A stretch of 64,000 nt of DNA, from positions 1 to 64,000 of the forward strand of contig NADL03000877.1 in NCBI GenBank assembly GCA_002205965.3. The letters run 5' to 3'. How positions within the stretch are numbered: position 1 is the first letter of the stretch; the number at the start of each line of letters is the position of its first letter. The stretch comes from Kappaphycus alvarezii. Its lineage: Eukaryota > Rhodophyta > Florideophyceae > Gigartinales > Solieriaceae. The notes beneath the pieces were generated by a model. The model made no database searches and was not told where the DNA came from. It saw nothing but the letters and a program-made list of their open reading frames with translations. The position numbers were made by a program, and so were the translations under genes. Below, in pieces: positions 9,564-20,340 of the stretch.

Positions 9564-11030
9564 TTAGTAAGCTTGTACGTCCTCATTTACAGCCAGTGCA
9601 TATGTTTCGGGAAGGAATCCTAGGAACTTAGTGGGTATATGCGCCATGACGGGGTTGTAACTAGTGCAAAATTTGTGCCATCGGGAGTAGCACTTGTACG
9701 GGGAGTTCCAAGCGGTTGGGGGTGTCCGGATGAGTTCCGGGGCCATGCCGGGACTCGGGGTTTGGTGCCGGTGGGGCGGGGACGGCTTGGAGTTGTACAG
9801 TTTCGGCTGTATGTTCCTCTGAAAAGCCATCAAGGGGAAGATCCGGGCGCGATGCACGAGGCGTGATGTGCTGTTGTGACACTCCTTCATTTCTTGGGTA
9901 TCGTGGAGAGGTTTGTAGAGTTTGGACGCTGTAGGCACTGAGTATTTGGGGTACGGAGAGTAGGAAGACGTGTAGAGCGCGGTATCGCTCGGACCCGAAA
10001 CCTTGGAGCGGACATATTGGTTGTGGTAGCTGCAGTACCAGTAACCGATTTTCGCTAACTCCTGATTCAGAGTACCGTAGTCCTGGCGCTTGGGATTCCC
10101 GATAGTTGAGTTTTGGCATGTGCTGTGGGCAGATGAGCCAGAGCCTGTGCTACTGTTTGGATCTTGGGGTTTTTGCTGGGGGCAGAGGGGGCAGTGCCCA
10201 GGGAGAGACGGCAGCCTTCTCGACGCCGGGCCTTCTATGGGGCGGGAGGAGAACCATCTGGGGTCGTCCCCTTGGATTGGGACGTGCTCTACCAGGTCCG
10301 CAGAAACTGATTTTTCGCGATTACCAGACGCGGTCAAAGTGATAATACATACCACCGCCACTAGATGTCCTAACACGGTGAACACGACTACGCGGTTGGT
10401 CCTATTGCAGCACTTATTACAGTACTGTACTGTACGCCAACCCTCGGAACCTGTACACAAGTTCTGTATGCACCTGAGCCTTCCCCCTTTCAACACTGTA
10501 ATTGTCACTGGCGTCTTTCTCTCAGAAAGTGACCTTTTGAGAAATCGAGCCCGTCGTTGGAGCGCATGGGATCCTTAGGGAATCCCGATCGGCGATGAAG
10601 AGGCGGCTTGAGTGATCTTTGTGGTGCCGGTGGGCTGTGCCGCAGCGGCAGTGGAAGTGGGGCCCTGAGCAGGGGTCATATCTAGGTCGCTTGGTTGCAA
10701 AGCTTGCGTACTTTGAAGCTCTCTGCATTCAATAGGAAAGCTCTGCAGACAAGAAGAGAAACAGAGCGTCAGTGGCGGAAATTTTAAAGCTAGGGGAGGA
10801 GCATCACGGTTGCTCTTACATACAATACGAGGACGGCCAGACACCCAGACATAACGTACTATGCAATGCTGTCCAACGCCTCGGCAAAGGGGTTGGCATC
10901 TCGGCGCTTGCTGAATACTCGCTTCCCTCTTCTGCCTTGCGGATGAACCTGTGCATCCCCAGTGCTTGCGGACTCGCCCACCATAATACCCCTGCGGACG
11001 GCACCGTGGCATGTTCTCACCCCTAGTCAC
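9564..11030 (-). pseudogene. Putative N-terminal region of the RT-only element protein
   Basis: Minus-strand frames are open here (9564-10508 for 314 codons and 10575-11030 for 151) and lie directly upstream of the RT part in the same orientation. The reading is rich in Pro, Ser and Cys, with a possible metal-binding cluster (CNKCCNR and GHCPLCPQQ). The part at 9661-10119 is also open in a second frame and Pro-rich. No domain is recognised. Joining it to the RT is inferred from position and orientation only. Long open frames in GC-rich DNA can arise by chance. Confidence 0.35.
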
Positions 11031-11755
11031 AGGTCTCCTCGGGTGCTCGGTGTGGAGGCGCTGCCTCTACCCTGGTCAGATTTGTTGAAGTCATGATATC
11101 TGACGAGGAGAAGTACAGCCGTTTTCGGCCCACAAAAAAATTTCATTGGGTGGCTACATCAATTGATGACGTTTACCTTTTAATATCTTTTCTTGATATA
11201 GTTTAGCGCAACAGCTGAGATGTTACCCAAAAGCTGAGCTGTTTCCCAAAAGTCTCCATCTAAGGGGGCTGATGGGTACCCCCTCGAACTAAAGTGGGGG
11301 GAGGGTGCTAACAGTCCGAAAGCAGTGTCTACAGTACCGTGCTATGCTGGTAAAGTACTGTACAGACTATATACATATTGTACGGACAGTACTGTACACA
11401 TAAGGAGGAAGGTGGGAAGGTCATTTATTGTAACAGATAATCTGGCTGCTGCCTAGTCAACTTGTATGGTAGTGTCTATGTACGTCTAATATTTCGGCGG
11501 GCGCTGATGATACTCCATTAGATCGGATATATCTTCCAAGAGTAAAAGACCCAAACGTTCCCTCTTATGTCAGTACGTAGAGGTGAAGCAAACGAGCGAA
11601 CAGGCCGCATCGGAGGTTAATTCCAATATACCTAATATTCAGTCTGGAAAACCATAGGATAGATCGGATATATCTTCCAAGAGTAAAACACCCAAACGTT
11701 TCCCCTAATATTCAAAGATGCAGTATATGTTCTGTGAAACTTTCTGTTCTGTTCT
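11031..11755. repeat. Non-coding stretch with a 40-bp direct repeat and GTACTGTAC palindromes
   Basis: No gene is seen. A segment of about 43 bases beginning GATCGGATATATCTTCC occurs at 11520-11563 and again at 11660-11703 with few differences. The same core, reversed, stands at about 25595-25650, at the edge of the RT-only repeat. The palindrome GTACTGTAC occurs at about 11354 and 11391 and again near 10425. Confidence 0.6.
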
Positions 11756-12185
11756 GTGAAACACAGAGGGAGGCAGCCGGGGCACTGTTGAAGGAACAGT
11801 AGAGACGATGATAGTGGGTTTCAGAAAGTTCGGGGCAAAGGATGTATGGAGTGTACCTGGATTCTCACAGGCATCCAGATTAGCCCCCTTTATACAGATA
11901 GTACTGTAGCTCAACTCTAGAAATTCTTTACTTTGTTAGCTCAGTAGAACTTACTAAGAAACATAGAGGTGTAACTATATAATTGTACTATCTAGAATGA
12001 GTCTATATAAGTAAAATGATGACGTGGTGCCCCACGTCAAATAAAAAAAGGAAGGAAAATCAAACATCTAAATTAATTTAAGACGATGTGGTTTCTCTGT
12101 TACACCACTGTGTAGTAGAGAATTGGAAAAGCGACAGCGAGGCAAGTCTTTATTACAGAATGGTGTAACAAAGACATTGTTACAC
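11756..12185 (-). repeat. Chromovirus 3' LTR (left)
   Basis: This 430-bp block aligns along its length with 17516-17972. It begins GTGAAAC and ends GTTACAC on the plus strand, so the ends are short inverted repeats. The similarity stops sharply at both borders. A plus-strand TATATAA at about 12004 is not kept in the other LTR and is probably not the promoter. Confidence 0.85.
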
Positions 12186-12200
12186 TATTCTCTCCCCTGG
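12186..12200 (-). promoter_or_regulatory. Polypurine tract of the chromovirus
   Basis: On the minus strand the bases next to the 3' LTR read AGGGGAGAGAATAG. A purine run at this place primes plus-strand DNA synthesis in LTR elements. Position and composition both fit. Confidence 0.75.
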
Positions 12201-12299
12201 AGTATTGACGTACTCGTCAATGATACTGCGAGAGTATGTTATGTTTCCGAATATACTCTTGGGAATCACCATTTACTACAGTAGAATCATCTTCTGTAA

Positions 12300-13097
12300 C
12301 ATCAAGAAATTCCTTCGTCGGTTTCCACTACCCCTCATGACGTGGCACACCACGTATCTAAACCAAGAACTTGTAACCACGTCCAACCTTTTTGTGATCC
12401 AAGATAATCTCAACTTCTAATTCTTGTCCACCAGACAGTTTAAGCGGTGCAGGTGCGGGACAAATGGGTAAAGCAATGTCATCGGGATGCTCCAAATGTG
12501 GTGTGGTGTAAATGATATAAATGAATGGGTGGATTTTAATATGAGCAGGGAAATGCAGTCGAACAAAATTCTTACCAATCAGGTCCTTAACCAAAAAATG
12601 CCCAAATCTGCGCGCAGCAAGCTTTTTAGAATCTTGGGACCCACAATAAACAGCCATAAACAAATAACGATTGATTCATAGCTCTGAACGGACTTCATAA
12701 TGTAAAATCTTGTACAGCCTTGAATCATATGCAGATTGCCGAGTTTTTGCCACTTTGTAGGCAAATTGAGTATTCTCGAGAGAAATCTTGAGCCTTGAAC
12801 GAAGCTCATCTAATCTCTGAAGAGGTATGAGGATCCCAGCCAAAAAGTCTAATAGAAATTTTGGTGTCCATCCCAAATCCAACTCAAATGGTTACATACC
12901 CATATCATCGCTCACAGCCGAGTTGTATGCAAATTCTGCAGAGGGAAGCAGTTCATCCCAGTCATCCTGATGATACGAGTAATAGGAATGGATATTGTTC
13001 TCCATCATCTTGTTCATAATCTCGGAGCACCATCTGTTTTTGGGTGCCTACTTGTAGACATTTCTAATTTCACCCCACAAAGATTCATTAGTGTCTT
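12300..13097 (-). pseudogene. Chromovirus integrase C-terminal part and chromodomain
   Basis: Reading leftwards, DDWDELLPSAEFAYNSAVS (about 12905-12975) matches the end of the Ty3 integrase core. DLGWTPKFLL and an Arg/Lys-rich helical part follow (12676-12882). FGHFLVKDLIGKNFVRLHFP then HIKIHPFIYI (12500-12610) match the 'GPF.V...I....Y+L.LP....IHPVFHVS' block. At the end EVEIILDHKKVGRGYKFLV, IRGVPRHEG and WKPTKEFLD (about 12300-12400) form a chromodomain that would target integration to histone marks. Two in-frame TAG codons interrupt the chromodomain, one probably at a conserved Trp. The pieces are in more than one frame, so the protein is dead. Confidence 0.85.
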
Positions 13098-13554
13098 TTA
13101 AAACTTTGAAATTAACTTGCTGTCCCTATCTGAGGTCAAATCGTCGGGCAAACCGTGGTTCTTGAGGACGTTCGCGGAAAAGTCTCGAGCCTTGTCCTCA
13201 ACATAATCTGATGTTTTGGATTTCAGAATATAGACTCGACGAGGAAGTCGATCAACCCAAGTCGTGATGGCATCATGACCGCTCCTCGTCAGGAGTAAAC
13301 TCACAACGAAATCTGTGGCTAACGATCCCCCATTCCAGTGACATTAGATCAGTCAACTTTTTTTTTTGATTAGAGTCCTTATACTGCTGACACGTGAGAC
13401 ATCCTTCACAATACTTTCGAGCATCCCGACTATTATGTTTCCAATGGAAGTTTTCTAATCTGGACAGTGTCTTCGAAAATTCAAAATATCCACCAACTTT
13501 CGAGTTGTGAGCAATTTGCAAAATATCCGAAACTGACCTTCTTGGTACGCACAA
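13098..13554 (-). pseudogene. Chromovirus integrase zinc-binding and catalytic core
   Basis: The right half (13554-13273) reads ILQIAHNSKVGGYFEFSKT, then CEGCLTCQQYK, which is the HHCC zinc-binding module with H-x(3-4)-H partly altered (GGYF for GGHF) and both Cys pairs kept. The core continues in another frame at 13098-13304 with DAITTWVDRLPRR and HGLPDDLTSDRDSKLISKFW, matching the 'HG.P..I.SDR...F.S.FW' block with the second catalytic Asp. The frame change lies near 13280-13300. Integrase would insert the element DNA into the chromosome. Here it is broken and probably inactive. Confidence 0.85.
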
Positions 13555-15180
13555 CTATCCATTGTAAAACAGCCTCAAACCATCTTTTCGGAACATCTGC
13601 AGAATTCTTTCAAGTTTCTGCTTCTGAACCACATCCTCTGGCCAGTCTCCTTCCGTGGCTTTTACCACTGGACCGAAGAACTGGTCTTCATCATACTGAG
13701 TAATGATCTGATCAACATCAAGGTAGGAAACTTCAACGTTATTCATTGAGACGTCACGATCACCTCTCATTATGTGCGAAGCTCTGAATAATGCATCCCC
13801 CAAGACGTGAATTTTTCCAGGCTTCAGTTTGATGAGAAAGATTCCGAAGTTACTGAGAGTTTCGAACCAACGTGCTTCTTTCGGACTCAGTTTTTGTTTT
13901 GTGAAGAAGCTCTTAAGCACCTGGTTGTCTGTGAAAATCTCAAATTCGGACCCTTCAAGATAGCACCTGAATCGTCAGAGAATACTAATCAAATCCAGCA
14001 GCTCTCTGTCGTTTGCAGTGTAGTCCGACTGAGTTGGGGAAATCTTCTTTGTGCAGAAAGACATTAAGCGATCTTTTCCATTCTCATCCAAATGCGTCAT
14101 AGTTCCACCGACAACGAGCTGTGAAGCATCTACATGACCACGAAATGGCTTTTTCCAATTGGGAGCGACTAAGATTGGAGCCAATTTCATCCCTTCCTTT
14201 AGCTTCCGGAAAGCTTTATCACACTGTTGATCCCGTTTCCCTATACCTCGACCTTTCTTTGTCAGAGCTGTGAGAGGTGCAGAAATTGCAGAGATCTTCG
14301 GAATTAAACTACAGAAAAACTCTGTTAAAACCAAGAAACTTCTCAACTCCGTTAGAGGTTCAGGTTTTTGCCAGCTTTTTAACACTTCGATCTTCTCAGG
14401 ATTGACACAAATGCCGTCCCTACTGACTTTTAAACCTGAAAACTCCAGTGTATTCTTAACGAAAGAGCATTACTTCGGAGAGATGTACAGCTTGTGATCT
14501 TTAAGTCGCTTTAATAAAAATTTCAGATGTTCGTTATTTCCTTCCTCATCCTTACTGAATATGAGAAGATCGTCCATGTAGACAACCAAGAAGACATCGA
14601 TGCAATCATAGAGGATCTAGTTCATCAAAGTTTGGAAGGTAGCAGGAACGTTGTAAAGCCCCACTGGCAAACAATATATTCAAATCGCCCATACTTTGTA
14701 TTGAACGCAGTCTTTTCGATGAAGTCTGGTTTCACCCTTATCTGATGAAATCCAGTTTTCAGATCAAGCTTGGAGGGAAATTTCGCATCTCCAAACCGAT
14801 CGAACATTTCATCAGAACGAGGAAGTGAAGCATTATTCTTTTCGATGGTGCGATTCAAAGCGCGATAATCGACAACACCTCTAAGTTTTCCATCCCTTTC
14901 ATTCACAAAGAAAAGTAGTGCTCCATATGGTGATTTCCTGATCTTCGCTTTTCTCATAAGAGACACGACGAAACATTTTTGCTGCCCTAAGTTCAGATGG
15001 AGACAACTGGAATAAAGGTCGATGGGGTGCCTTTTCTCCTTCCTCCATTTCGATCTCACGATCAACTGATGGAATCGGAGGAACGCTCCTTGCCAATTCA
15101 TCCTGAAAGATATCTTTAAAGTTATCCAGTAATCTGCACAGTCTTCCATTGAACTTTGAATCTGTCACTCCTCTCATACT
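13555..15180 (-). pseudogene. Chromovirus reverse transcriptase and RNase H
   Basis: RT blocks run leftwards from about 15150. KSPYGALLFFVNERDGKLRGVVDYRALN (14850-14940) and PRSDEMFDRFGDAKFPSKLDLKTGFHQIRV are the classical Ty3 blocks with the first catalytic Asp in KLDLKTGFHQIR. YMDDLLIFSKDEE (about 14540-14585) carries an intact YMDD box. The RNase H connection (LTELRSFLVLTEFF, LTALTKKG) and RNase H itself follow at 13975-14300, including GHVDASQLVVGGTM and PTQSDYTANDREL. ARWFETLSNFGIF and HVLGDALFRA lie in the next frame at 13555-13920. Frameshifts near 14610 and 13950 break the chain. Catalytic motifs are kept, so decay is by indels. Confidence 0.9.
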
Positions 15181-15850
15181 GTGAACTTTACGTCACTGAA
15201 ATACGTCGAAGTCACCCCTATGCCCCAGCATTAGTCTGAATTTCTTCACTCCCAAATTGGACACATCAATATGGTTTTATTCATCGGGATCAATCACTGG
15301 AATGGAAGCATCTTTCACCATCACAATCCGTTTCGGATAGTCGACACGTGGATTGTGGGCATCGAACCACGGCATTCCCAACAGAACATCATTCCTTGGT
15401 CTAGGACACAGCTCAACTAGAAGTTTTGGTATGTATGTTCGCCTAACTTAATAGCTCCGTCGGAAATGATCTCAGATACTTCCTCAGTACCTCCCTTCTG
15501 AGAATAGCACACAGTGACTCGTTCACGCCAAATCTCAAACAAATTCCTATTTCGCTTTAGGAACTCGGCTGAAATCAGTTTGCATTGGATCCATCGTCCT
15601 TTATTACTTTGACTGATATTCCATTCAGTCTTTCTTCAAGTACTAACAAAGGCTCTACTGGTATTGGTCTATCAGTGGGGATGCTGTCATCATGACTAGA
15701 CGTGATTCCATTGGATTCGGGTTCGGAGGTTCTCGACTTAATACTTTCCTTTGAGAATTCCGCTCCGGTGATGTCCACAAAAGTTTCACTCTGCTCATTT
15801 GGGCATCTGTTCACACTCACTATTGGTCTCACCTGTGTGTTCACCAAGTG
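15181..15850 (-). pseudogene. Chromovirus protease region
   Basis: The minus strand reads VLEERLNGISVKVIKDDGSNAN near 15580-15650. After a one-base indel it continues LISAEFLKRN. Position between gag and RT and the D-[D/S]-G-[S/A]-x-x-x-L-[I/V]-S layout fit a retropepsin active site, with the usual Ser/Thr after the first Asp replaced by Asp. Further left, EVSEIISDGAIKLGEHTY is also readable, followed by stops. An acidic spacer (SEPESNGITSSHDDSIP) precedes the active site. Confidence 0.65.
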
Positions 15851-15899
15851 TAGTGGACCAACTAGTTTTCCGAGTCAGAGCCATTCAAATCATTACTAA

Positions 15900-16665
15900 G
15901 TCCTACCTGTGTATTGTTCGCCACTATGCGATTACCACTCCTCTTACCTTTACTCTCGTTTCCTTTTTTGTGTTTACAAGGTCTACATACCACCTTATGG
16001 CAGGTAAAGCATCTGTTTTCCATCAAGTCTTTCTGACGCTGCCCATCGTTTTTACGTTAGAGGTTTCCGATATGCATCGGCATAGGACCTGAGTCATTTC
16101 GATTGTTAAGAAATGAACCTCTGCCATTGGAGAAACCTGCACCGTAAAATGATCAATCAACGTTAAGAGCAATGGTCATCGAAGCTTCAAACTTGGATGG
16201 GATCCCTTTACGAATCTCCAACAGACTGTGGGTTTTGTGAGGTTTGAGACCTTCACAGAACCCCGCCAATTTTCCCGACTCACTGATACCGTGAATATTG
16301 ATAACCGAATTCCTGAACTCCGAGAGGTACGGGGCCACACTTGTTTTCTTGTGGATCTTGGTAAAATTTTCGCTAGCTTCAATGACACTGTCCTGGCGGA
16401 CAGACTATGCCCCAAAGAGGAGTTTGAAAGCTTCCCATGTAGGCAGAACAGAATTCTCGGACACAAGCGTATACCTCCAGCTTGCAGCAGTTCTGTTCAT
16501 GATTGTCGAGGCAAATTCGATAGCATTCTGGGCACTGATGACTTTATCATGGCCCACCTGAATAAGTCTTAGGTAATTTTCGACTGAATGCAGAAATGAA
16601 CGAACCGTTAACACATCTCGAGTCCCATCGAACAACACAGGCTTATTTGGTTTGAGGAAACACAA
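15900..16665 (-). pseudogene. Chromovirus gag
   Basis: Readable pieces are FLKPNKPVLFDGTRD, VRSFLHSVENYLRLIQ and ASTIMNRTAASWRYTL (16450-16650), a typical capsid start. In another frame APYLSEFRNSVINIHGISESGKLAGFCEGLKP follows (16200-16340), matching the 'F...F..L......L+.GL' capsid region. A knuckle-like CFTCHKVVCRPCKH stands near 15980-16020, with the His of CCHC displaced, so it may no longer bind zinc. A TAA lies just upstream of the first readable codon and there is no good ATG, so the N-terminus is lost or shifted. Confidence 0.75.
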
Positions 16666-17495
16666 CGAACCTCTTCCTTAAAGGTCTTGCACCAACACTA
16701 AAACTTGAATAAAAGAACTTGAAGAAGAAATCTGCGAGGTATTCGTCCCTGGACGAAGGGTTTGCTCCCTGCCCGGGGATGGTTTGACTCATCAGCAGCT
16801 TTGATCACACCTACACTCCAGTGTGACTCGGCAATCCGTTCAGAATATCCCCACCAATCAATTATGTAGACTTTAATCGGTGTCCTCACCCTATAGGAAA
16901 GCCTCTTCAGCCGACTTTAAGCTAGCAAATGACCAAAAAATACCATTCCTGATCACGTAAACCTTAGTCCAAGGCCAGTCCAAGTCAACTCTATGAAGCG
17001 TTTCCTCAACCCGTGACCCAGTCGGTGCACCTAGCTAACAGCAGATGAGTGCAAAAGGATTGTATAGGAATACTTTGAGGGGACCCTCAAATGGGGACTT
17101 GGTCAGAAGTATGGCTTTACTAAAGCAACTTAGTTAAGCCTAACTGTTCAGTCTAAGTATTCTAACCAGGATCACACAGCCTCGTGTGGCCTGCAGGCTA
17201 CCTGAAAAGAATAACATAGAGAACGCAGACTATGCCACTCCCCCAAGTTCCAGGTTTACTAGCTCTCAAATTTGTAACCGCGACCTTCGTAGAATAATGG
17301 GGTCTAGAGTACTTGGCACTTCATCCCGTAGGCACTCTCTTGTACTGGGGACTCCTGCCCAGAGGAACAGTATATTATATTGCTTACAGTAACACCTGTC
17401 AGCAAAATGTTTTTAGAATTCAGCAACCCACAAAAAGATACACGTGCAAAAATACCTCGAACAAGAGCAAGACGGAAGCGAAACTGCAGCGCACC
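16666..17495 (-). other. Chromovirus 5' leader
   Basis: About 830 bases lie between gag and the primer-binding site. Frames are short on both strands and nothing protein-like is seen. A leader of this size is long for the family and may contain a decayed gag start. Confidence 0.5.
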
Positions 17496-17515
17496 TGACG
17501 GAAGCGATGCTATCA
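17496..17515 (-). promoter_or_regulatory. Possible primer-binding site of the chromovirus
   Basis: Immediately inside the 5' LTR the minus strand reads TGATAGCATCGCTTCCGTCA. It can be read as TGRTAGC for a tRNA ending GCTACCA with one mismatch. Alternatively AGCATCGCTTCCG matches the complement of the initiator tRNA-Met anticodon-stem/D-arm region (AGCACGCTTCCG) with one extra base. Position supports a primer site; identity is unsettled. Confidence 0.45.
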
Positions 17516-17972
17516 GTGAAACAGAGAGGGAGGTAGACGTGGCGCTGTTAAAGGAACAGTACAGGCGATGGTAGTGGGTTTCAGAAAGTGGGGGCAAAGG
17601 GTGTACGGATTGTACCTGGATTCCCACAAAAATCCAGATTAGCCCCCTTTATACAGATAGTACTGTAGCTCAACTCTAGAAATTACATACTTTGTAAGCT
17701 CAGTAGAACTTACTAAAAAACATAGAGGTGTAACTATATAATTGTACTATCTAGAATGAGCCTACGTAAAAAAATGATGACGTGGGGCCCCACGTCAAAT
17801 AAAAGAAGGAAGGAAAATCAAACATCTAAATTAACTTAAGACGATGCGGTTTCTCTATTACACCACTGTGTAATAGAGAAAATTTATTACACCACTGTGT
17901 AATAGAGAAAATTGGAATAGCGACAGCGAAAAGTCTCTATTATACAGTGCTGTAACAGAGGCATTGTTACAC
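17516..17972 (-). repeat. Chromovirus 5' LTR (right) with internal tandem duplication and hairpin
   Basis: This copy is 457 bp and aligns with 11756-12185. The extra length is mainly a duplicated unit of about 29 bp (17858-17886 and 17887-17915). Each unit carries GTGTAATAGAG; at 17853-17878 this forms an 11-bp perfect hairpin (CTCTATTACAC, loop CACT). The left LTR has one imperfect copy. Confidence 0.85.
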
Positions 17973-18054
17973 TTCTGCTTTTCATTTTTTAAGCGGGAAT
18001 GTCAGCTTTTCATACCTTTCGTGCAACAATAGTATCAAAGTGAGCGAGTAATGT

Positions 18055-19040
18055 AAGAAAGTGTGACGAAACTGTGCGGAAACTCTCCTTGTCAAATTAG
18101 AAGATCTAACTCACCGCTTATTCACGCTTTTAGTTTGCTATTTTACTAGAGTCATATATATATTCTTTCATGGCTATTGGTTTTTAAATCGAAGCCTTAA
18201 TTTTTGCGTGTGTGGTTTTCTGTTTCCCCGTTCCCGTAAAAAATTGTTACTGCTTACCTATCAATGGAGTTTCTTCACAGGTAGCACCGAAATTACGGAA
18301 CTTGATATATTCTTGTAGAACTACGCTTCCGAAATTGTATGTAAGAGAACAAATCTCTCCTAATTACGATTAGAAAGGAAGTTGGCTGGCTAAAATTGGC
18401 TTACAGTCAAATCAGGAATTTCGGCCCTCGCAGAGAAGGTCTGTTAAGCCTATCACTCCCGCCATGGTCAGTTAGCCTTGCTTGACGCAGAGTCAAGTTC
18501 GAACATTTGGTACTGCAGGAAAGGCAAGTCATTTACTTATCGAATAGATAGAGGCAATGTTGATTTTTAATAACGAGAAGTTATATTCAGAAAAGCTCCG
18601 CCCAGATAGCCCTAATCAAGAGAATAAAGGCCTTGGAAAAGGTTGGAAGTCAAATTCAAACTAAAACCTTCAATCAATTTCCTACTCTCTAGGCGAGGTG
18701 GTAGGATCTTTTTTTTATAGTTGCTTACTAGATCCGTCCCTCATATTTTACGTCCACTCCTCCTCATTCCTCGTTGACGTCTAGAGGAGCAGTTTATTCG
18801 CTCTCAAAGACTCTCAACTCGGGTAGTTATTGACTCCCTTTTCTGCTGATGCGTTGTTTATCGGATCAATATACTCCTCCAGCTCATCGGCTTTCACGTC
18901 TACCGGGCATTAGGCAACGATAGTTCCCGGTTCTTTTGCCATCTTGCCTATAAAGTAGCCTCGCTTCGCGGTAGTACCCTCAATAGGAATTCCACGACTT
19001 CACTATGCAATTCGCTTTCTGCTTGCAAAGTGGGCATATC
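18055..19040 (-). repeat. RT-only repeat copy A, 3' part (interrupted by copia element)
   Basis: This stretch aligns with about 40300-41262 in the same orientation, with roughly 10-15% difference by eye. Shared strings include TCTTTCATGGCTATTG, AAAAAATTGTTACTGCT and CTTGACGCAGAGTCAAG. It reads on to GCTTTCTGCTTGCAAAG next to the copia LTR. In element orientation this is the non-coding 3' side of the RT remnant whose coding part resumes at 24626. No protein is seen in it. Confidence 0.8.
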
Positions 19041-19590
19041 TGTTGAAATGGGAATAGGTTATTGTCACGATAAACGGGAAAATTGAAAGAAGGATGAAGT
19101 TGGAAAGGGAAAAACTTGAATAGTTGAACGGTTGACGAGTCCAATGCCACATTCATCAGATTTTACTCCAACTGAACCACTTATATAGACAACAGTTCGA
19201 TAAACCTACCAAACTCGAACTAGAACATCCTGAGCCCCCAAAAGGTAGGAAGTCAGCTCAAGAATCCAGAAACTTCCGAAGCCACCCACAAAACTATCCG
19301 GTGAACTTCCACGTTAACATCAAATAGACTAACCGTCTCAATTCATACTTAAGAGACGTCTCACATGAGCTAATGTAATTACTTAATCACATATTCTACA
19401 ACACGTATAAGACAGAGACAAAACCACGTTTCAACTAGGAACATCTCAGTATTCCTCAGGACGCGAATTTCGCATCCTGGACACGTCCTGTGCGCAACCT
19501 GAGTGCGTTCTGGACCCAACATGGAGCCATCCTACAAGTACTTATGTAATTTCTAATCCGAAAATCAGTCAGAAAATACTCGTATCAACA
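19041..19590 (-). repeat. Copia 3' LTR (left)
   Basis: 550 bp, TG...CA ends on the plus strand. In element orientation it begins TGTTGATACG. The stop codon of the pol ORF (TGA) lies within its first bases. It contains several CATCCTG-type heptamers that also recur throughout the coding part. Confidence 0.95.
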
Positions 19591-20340
19591 CCCCCTCTTG
19601 CGACATGCGCGTCCACGTCCTGAGACATCCTGAGTCGCATTCTCTGCTGGAAAAACACTAAGTCCCAACCTGTGCGTCTTGAACAGAGCACGTGGCAACA
19701 GCTTTGTCAAAACATCAGCCGTCATATCCTGAGTCGAATAATACTGCATCCTGATAACTCCACGCTCGATATTCTCCTTGACGAAGTTCCATCGAATCGA
19801 AACGTGCTTCGCATAACACACTCCCTCGTTGCTCCAAGCAATAGCCCCCTCATTGTCCTCCATCAGGGGGGTTGCCGTATCCTGAACAACGTCCAACTCA
19901 CTCAACAATTGTCGTAACCAAATGATCATCTTCGTGCCTTCACTCAAGGACACGAATTCAGCCTCGGCAGTGGAGAGCGCAACAATTCCTTGCTTCAAAG
20001 TCCTCGAACCTACCGTCGTATTCCCAACCTGGAGCAATATTCCGTTTGTCGACTTCCGATCAGCCCGATCTCCAGCTCAATCCGCATCACAAAAGCAGAT
20101 GAGCGTACGACCAGATCCTCCTGAAATCCTCAGCAAGTCCCGCGAAGATATCGAAGCACTCTCTTGAGTGCACTCCAGTGAATCTCCCTCGGCGCTGATG
20201 CAAACCTGCACAGGATGGAGATAGCAGCACTAATGTCAGGCCTAGTCCTCGTGGCGATGAACAACAAGCAACCCAACAACTCCTGATACAACCCTCGATC
20301 AGCAAGTGTTCCATCAACCTCGACCACATCACGAAGAGTC
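19585..20340 (-). pseudogene. Copia RNase H and end of pol
   Basis: The frame 20037-19585 is open for 150 codons: TVGSRTLKQGIVALSTAEAEFVSLSEGTKMIIWLRQLL, then TPLMEDNEGAIAWSNEG and KHVSIRWNFVKENIERGVI. These are the canonical copia blocks S-T-A-E-A-E, E-D-N-x-G-A-I and K-H-[I/V]-x-[I/V]-R-x-[H/N]-F-V. It closes MTADVLTKLLPRALF. The upstream part (DADWAGDRKSTNG-like) is in other frames at about 20040-20130 and stops several times, so RNase H is not joined to RT as sequenced. The terminal codons run through the polypurine tract and stop inside the LTR. Confidence 0.9.
19591..19599 (-). promoter_or_regulatory. Copia polypurine tract
   Basis: The minus strand reads AAGAGGGGG directly before the 3' LTR. 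It overlaps the last codons of pol (RKRG). A purine run here is expected as the plus-strand primer. Confidence 0.85.

Larger units (their letters stand above)
11756..17972 (-). mobile_element. Degenerate Ty3/gypsy chromovirus with both LTRs
   Basis: Two direct LTRs (11756-12185 and 17516-17972) bracket a minus-strand gag, protease, RT-RNase H, integrase and chromodomain order. Purine-rich DNA abuts the 3' LTR on the left and a possible primer-binding site abuts the 5' LTR on the right. TTCT stands immediately outside both ends (11752-11755 and 17973-17976), extending to TTCTG if the LTR ends are moved by one base, so the target duplication is probably retained. All coding parts have frameshifts or stops, and the LTRs differ at many sites including a 29-bp tandem duplication, so it is an old, inactive insertion. 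The element length of 6.2 kb is normal for the family. Confidence 0.9.

Noticed and set aside
18455..18510. tRNA-like string with GTTCGAACAT (B-box-like), repeated at about 40730
   Set aside because: No seven-base acceptor stem or anticodon arm could be paired; it is part of the RT-only repeat.
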